A stretch of 39,692 bases of DNA, taken from Amycolatopsis thermalba. Lineage in GTDB: Bacteria; Actinomycetota; Actinomycetes; Mycobacteriales; Pseudonocardiaceae. Below, piece after piece: positions 36,885-39,692 of the stretch. A program made the translations under genes and the position numbers. Where the stretch lies: positions 1 to 39,692 of the forward strand of contig NZ_PQHW01000064.1 in NCBI RefSeq assembly GCF_003385215.1, in the 5' to 3' direction. The notes under the pieces are model-generated. The model searched no databases. It was not told where the DNA came from and saw only the letters and a list, made by a program, of their open reading frames with translations. Every line of letters starts with the position of its first letter. Position 1 is the stretch's first letter.

Positions 36885-38323
36885 CCAAGCCGACCACCAA
36901 CAACGTGGGCATCCCGGTGGCCAGCGACAACGATTCGCTGACCCTGGGCGCCAACGGCCCGATCCTGCTGCAGGACCACTACCTCATCGAGAAGAACGCG
37001 CACTTCAACCGCGAGCGCGTCCCGGAGCGCGTGGTGCACGCGAAGGGCGGCGGTGCGTTCGGTTTCCTCGAGGTCACCGAGGACGTCAGCCAGTTCACCA
37101 AGGCCGCGCTGTTCCAGCCGGGCACCCGCACCGAGAGCGTCATCCGCTTCTCGTCGGTGGCCGGGGAGAACGGCTCGCCCGACACCTGGCGCGACCCGCG
37201 TGGGTTCGCCGTGAAGTTCTACACCACGCAGGGCAACTACGACCTGGTCGGCAACAACACGCCGGTGTTCTTCATCCGGGACCCGATCAAGTTCCCGGAC
37301 TTCATCCACTCGCAGAAGCGCCGCGCCGACAACCACCTGCGCGACCACAACATCCAGTGGGACTTCTGGACCCTGCGGCCCGAGTCGGCCCACCAGGTCA
37401 CCTGGCTGATGGGCGACCGCGGCATCCCGTCGAACTGGCGCGAGATGGACGGTTTCGGCTCGCACACCTACCTGTGGGAGAACGCGGGCGGCGAGAAGTT
37501 CTGGGTCAAGTACCACTTCAAGACCGACCAGGGCATCGGCTACCTGACCCAGGCCGAGGCCGACCGCATCGCCGGTGAGGACGCCGACTACTACATCCGT
37601 GACCTGTGGACCGCGATCGAGCGGGGCGACCACCCGAGCTGGACCCTGTACGTCCAGGTCATGCCGTACGAGGAGGCCGCGGACTACCGGTTCAACCCGT
37701 TCGACCTGACGAAGGTGTGGCCGCACGGCGACTACCCCCTCATCAAGGTCGGCCGGTACGTGCTCGACCGCAACCCGTCGAACTACTTCGCGGAGATCGA
37801 GCAGGCCGCGTTCGCGCCGACCAACATGGTGCCGGGCATCGGGCCGTCGCCGGACAAGATGCTGCAGGGCCGCCTGTTCGCCTACCCGGACGCGCACCGC
37901 TACCGGATCGGCGCGAACTTCGCGCAGCTGCCGGTGAACGCGCCGAAGTCGCCGGTGAACAGCTATTCGCGGGACGGCGCGATGCGCTACCAGAACCCGG
38001 GCGACCCGGTGTACGCGCCGAACTCGTTCGGCGGCCCGCACGCCGACGCGGCTTACGCCGGCGAGACGGTGTCCTCCTACGGGGTGGTCGACGAGGTCAT
38101 CCGGTCGGCTTACCGGCTGCGCGCCGAGGACGACGACTTCGGCCAGGCGGGCACCCTGGTGCGCAAGGTGATGGACGACGCGCAGCGTGAGCGCCTGGCG
38201 CAGAACATCATCGGCCACGCCAAGAAGGGCGTGTCCGAGCCGGTGCTGGAGCGCGTGTTCGAGTACTGGCGCAACGTGGACAAGTCCCTCGGCGACAAGG
38301 TCGCCGAAGCGTTCGGCAAGTAG
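36881..38323 (+). CDS. katA: Monofunctional heme catalase
   Basis: Breaks hydrogen peroxide into water and oxygen in the cytoplasm. At 480 residues it is a small-subunit (clade 3-type length) catalase. Key residues are visible: His53 in [13 protein letters not shown], the Asn pair 125/126 in [14 protein letters not shown], and the heme-iron ligand Tyr335 in [14 protein letters not shown]. The signature [15 protein letters not shown] and [32 protein letters not shown] region are standard. A strong ribosome site AAGGAGGG (36867-36874) precedes the GTG at 36881, which overlaps the furA stop. Its transcription should be controlled by FurA through the upstream box. A strong hairpin terminates the unit. 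Confidence 0.98.
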   Translation: MTKPTTNNVGIPVASDNDSLTLGANGPILLQDHYLIEKNAHFNRERVPERVVHAKGGGAFGFLEVTEDVSQFTKAALFQPGTRTESVIRFSSVAGENGSPDTWRDPRGFAVKFYTTQGNYDLVGNNTPVFFIRDPIKFPDFIHSQKRRADNHLRDHNIQWDFWTLRPESAHQVTWLMGDRGIPSNWREMDGFGSHTYLWENAGGEKFWVKYHFKTDQGIGYLTQAEADRIAGEDADYYIRDLWTAIERGDHPSWTLYVQVMPYEEAADYRFNPFDLTKVWPHGDYPLIKVGRYVLDRNPSNYFAEIEQAAFAPTNMVPGIGPSPDKMLQGRLFAYPDAHRYRIGANFAQLPVNAPKSPVNSYSRDGAMRYQNPGDPVYAPNSFGGPHADAAYAGETVSSYGVVDEVIRSAYRLRAEDDDFGQAGTLVRKVMDDAQRERLAQNIIGHAKKGVSEPVLERVFEYWRNVDKSLGDKVAEAFGK

Positions 38324-38339
38324 TCTCCCACCACGGAGC

Positions 38340-38380
38340 AGCGGCCCGGTGAGTCCTTTGTGGCTCGCCGGGCCGCTTTC
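38340..38380 (+). terminator. katA terminator
   Basis: A 14-bp stem (38340-38353 with 38364-38377, one T-G pair) with a 10-base loop is followed by TTTC. It lies 16 bp after the katA stop. The remaining bases to 38495 hold no clear gene or promoter. Confidence 0.75.
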
Positions 38381-38495
38381 GGTTGTGACACCGATGGGTG
38401 GTGATCACTCCCGGATCGGGTGGCAGGACGGTTGAGCGGCGGTGGTGTTGGTACTTCTCGCTGCGCGTCAGGTCACCCACACCAGGAGGTAGGGA

Positions 38496-38993
38496 ATGAG
38501 AGGCAACTTCGCCCGGATCGTGGCCGCGGTGGTGGCCGGCAGCGTTCTGGCGTTGACCGGAGCCGCTGTCGCCGCGGCCGACGGATCGGGCACGTCCAGC
38601 ACCCAGGCCGCCGGTGAGCAGTTGCTGCAGCTGCGCACCGAGCTGGTCGACTCGGCCTACTCGGCCGACGTGCCCGGCACCCAGCGCGCGCTGGGCCAGA
38701 TGAGCCCGCTGCTGGGCGACCTCGCCGCGGGCGAGAAGTACACCGTGCAGTCGGATACGCGGGAAACAGCGGCCTCCGCGAAGAACGACGCCGACACGAC
38801 GAGCCGGATCATCGCCGACCCGTCCCAGGCGAGCACCGTCAAGCAGGTGCCGTCGACGTCGCCGCTGCAGAACCCGCCGCCGCCCCTGGACATCGTGGCG
38901 GACCTGCTGAAGACGCTGATCCAGAAGCTGACGGAGCTGTTGAACGCGCTGACGGGCACCCCACCGCCGGCGCTGACCGTGCCCGCAGCCTGA
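38496..38993 (+). CDS. Secreted protein of unknown function
   Basis: A 165-residue protein with a good signal peptide (residues 1 to about 27: RIVAAVVAGSVLALTGAAVAAADG, likely cut after AVA or VAAA) and an AGGAGG ribosome site 8 bases upstream of the ATG. The mature part is acidic and Ser/Thr/Ala-rich, with a Pro-rich linker (SPLQNPPPPLDIV) followed by a predicted amphipathic helix (LLKTLIQKLTELLNALTG) and a Pro/Ala tail. No Cys is present in the mature chain. I do not recognise a family. It has its own strong terminator and stands between katA and a repeat-rich intergenic zone, so it appears to be a single-gene unit. Confidence 0.8.
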   Translation: MRGNFARIVAAVVAGSVLALTGAAVAAADGSGTSSTQAAGEQLLQLRTELVDSAYSADVPGTQRALGQMSPLLGDLAAGEKYTVQSDTRETAASAKNDADTTSRIIADPSQASTVKQVPSTSPLQNPPPPLDIVADLLKTLIQKLTELLNALTGTPPPALTVPAA

Positions 38994-39000
38994 CCAGAAC

Positions 39001-39048
39001 GGCCGGGCTCCACTGTGGACACCCACAGCGGAGCCCGGCCTTTCTTTT
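39001..39048 (+). terminator. Rho-independent terminator of the secreted-protein gene
   Basis: A 16-bp stem (39001-39016 with 39025-39040, one mismatch) with an 8-base loop is followed by TTTCTTTT (39041-39048). This is the clearest intrinsic terminator in the window. Confidence 0.88.
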
Positions 39049-39082
39049 GCGGCGCGCCAGCGCCGTCTTTGAACCCAAGGTA

Positions 39083-39233
39083 GCTGGGTGGTCATCCCGT
39101 CGCCTGACACGCAACGATCACCTTGAGCCAGGGCCGCAACCCGGGCTCTCTCCGGCGGCCGACCATGCCAACCTTGCGGCCCTGGCTCAAGGTGATACAC
39201 ACAAACCGGAAGGCGACGGGATGACCACCCAGC
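39083..39233. repeat. 151-bp nested palindrome, REP/MITE-like element
   Basis: Two perfect 23-bp inverted-repeat pairs are nested: outer arms 39083-39105 and 39211-39233 (beginning GCTGGGTGGTCATCCCG), inner arms 39117-39139 and 39174-39196 (beginning ATCACCTTGAGCCAGG). They are separated by unpaired spacers of 11 and 14 bases and a 34-base central loop. Short open frames across it are mirror artefacts of the palindrome. The perfect arms, interrupted stem and position beside an insertion sequence suggest a non-autonomous mobile or REP-type element. No flanking target duplication is obvious. Confidence 0.85.
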
Positions 39234-39420
39234 GACCACCCACCCGAGGTGAGATAACAACGGTCCCCCGTCATCCCGGAGCCTGCCCGTCCGGCGAGGA
39301 CATCTTTTGATCTTTAGAGGTGACGTTGGGCAGGCGGAGAGCCCGCCCTGCGGGCGGAAAGCGCCTCACGGCGCCGAATCACCTTACGACCACCCCCGCC
39401 CCCGATGCCTGATTGTGTTT
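39234..39420. other. Intergenic stretch with small hairpins, no gene seen
   Basis: This 187-bp stretch has no convincing reading frame. GCCTGCCC (39281-39288) pairs with GGGCAGGC (39328-39335) around an AT-rich loop containing CATCTTTTGATCTTTAG. A tight hairpin, CCGCCC with GGGCGG, follows at about 39343-39357. These may belong to the palindromic element next door or to a degenerate second copy. Confidence 0.4.
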
Positions 39421-39521
39421 CAGTCGCCGAGCAGGCGTGTCAAGGCGGGAAAGTGATGTGCTCCGAGGTCTCCGGACACGTCTTCCAAGTAGACTGGCGG
39501 AGGAGCCCGGAGGAGTGTTTC

Positions 39522-39692
39522 ATGGCAAGGAGACCGAGAAAGTACTCGCCGGAATTGAAGGCTGAGGTCGTCAACGCGGTACTCGAGGGCGGGCTGAGCT
39601 ATACCGAAGCGGCGCGCGATTTTGATTTGGTCGCGCAGACGGTGCATAACTGGGTGACGGCCGAGAAAAAGAAGAGAGCTGAAGAGTCGCCG
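39522..39692 (+). mobile_element. IS3-type transposase, helix-turn-helix subunit (5' part, cut by window end)
   Basis: The first 57 codons of an IS3-family OrfA-like protein (PF01527 type) are in view: MARRPRKYSPELKAEVV, then LEGGLSYTEAARDFDLVAQT and VHNWVTAEKKKRAEE. This is the basic start plus helix-turn-helix that recognises the element's ends. GGAGGAG (39509-39515) lies 6 bases before the ATG. The codon use (TTT, GAT, AAA, ATA) is poorer in GC than the neighbours, a sign of foreign origin. The left end of the element is probably near TGTTTCAG at about 39414-39421, roughly 100 bp upstream, but its inverted partner is outside the window. The catalytic OrfB, if present, is also outside. Confidence 0.85.

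Noticed and set aside
39047-39310. Short open frames through the palindromic element on both strands
   Set aside because: The two strands give nearly the same peptides because the DNA is palindromic. Frames differ between arms and there is no ribosome site.

Overview
The window is GC-rich actinobacterial chromosome with GTG/TTG starts, ATGA/TGATG gene overlaps and strong third-position GC bias. Gene content and order suggest a member of the Pseudonocardiaceae, probably Amycolatopsis or a relative; that placement is inference. A set of housekeeping genes (dnaX end, an Ami1-like amidase, ybaB, recR, divergent leuA and lysC-asd) follows the order known around recR, leuA and ask-asd in mycobacteria. 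Accessory blocks are inserted into this order.

Layout. 1-3042: 3' end of dnaX, a tandem-repeat zone, a lipoprotein cell-wall amidase on the minus strand, then ybaB, recR and a P-loop kinase. 3111-8940: a complete peptide ABC importer operon (lipoprotein binding protein, two permeases, two ATPases). 8945-12071: dedA, a divergent EamA exporter/LysR regulator pair, and an AhpD-like protein. 12075-14002: leuA on the minus strand, with a leader peptide carrying three consecutive Leu codons and an RNA structure able to hide the leuA ribosome site. 14076-14459: a small membrane protein.

14568-24044 is the most notable region: a class III lanthipeptide cluster. It holds a LanKC synthetase, a 49-residue SapB/AmfS-like precursor with two Ser-x2-Ser-x3-Cys motifs plus an extra Cys, a two-gene ABC exporter with one degenerate ATPase site, and a large ATPase/SARP-type regulator. 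The arrangement resembles ram/amf morphogen clusters, but the regulator is of a different kind. The island lies between leuA and lysC-asd, which are close neighbours in mycobacteria.

24041-28287: a nitroreductase and a GT-C mannosyltransferase-like protein on the minus strand, then lysC (with an internal start for a beta subunit) and asd. 28415-31117: a surface protein with five SdrD-B-like domains and a small lipoprotein. 31131-32353: a PdxI-like aldo/keto reductase flanked by oppositely oriented arrays of a 21-bp repeat that also occurs at 439-627. 32355-36357: a P-loop kinase, two MFS transporters and a TetR regulator. 36398-38323: a furA-katA peroxide defence operon. 38496-38993: a secreted protein of unknown function. 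39083-39233: a large nested palindrome resembling a REP/MITE-type element. 39522-39692: the start of an IS3-type transposase, cut by the window end. I saw no rRNA, tRNA or CRISPR array.
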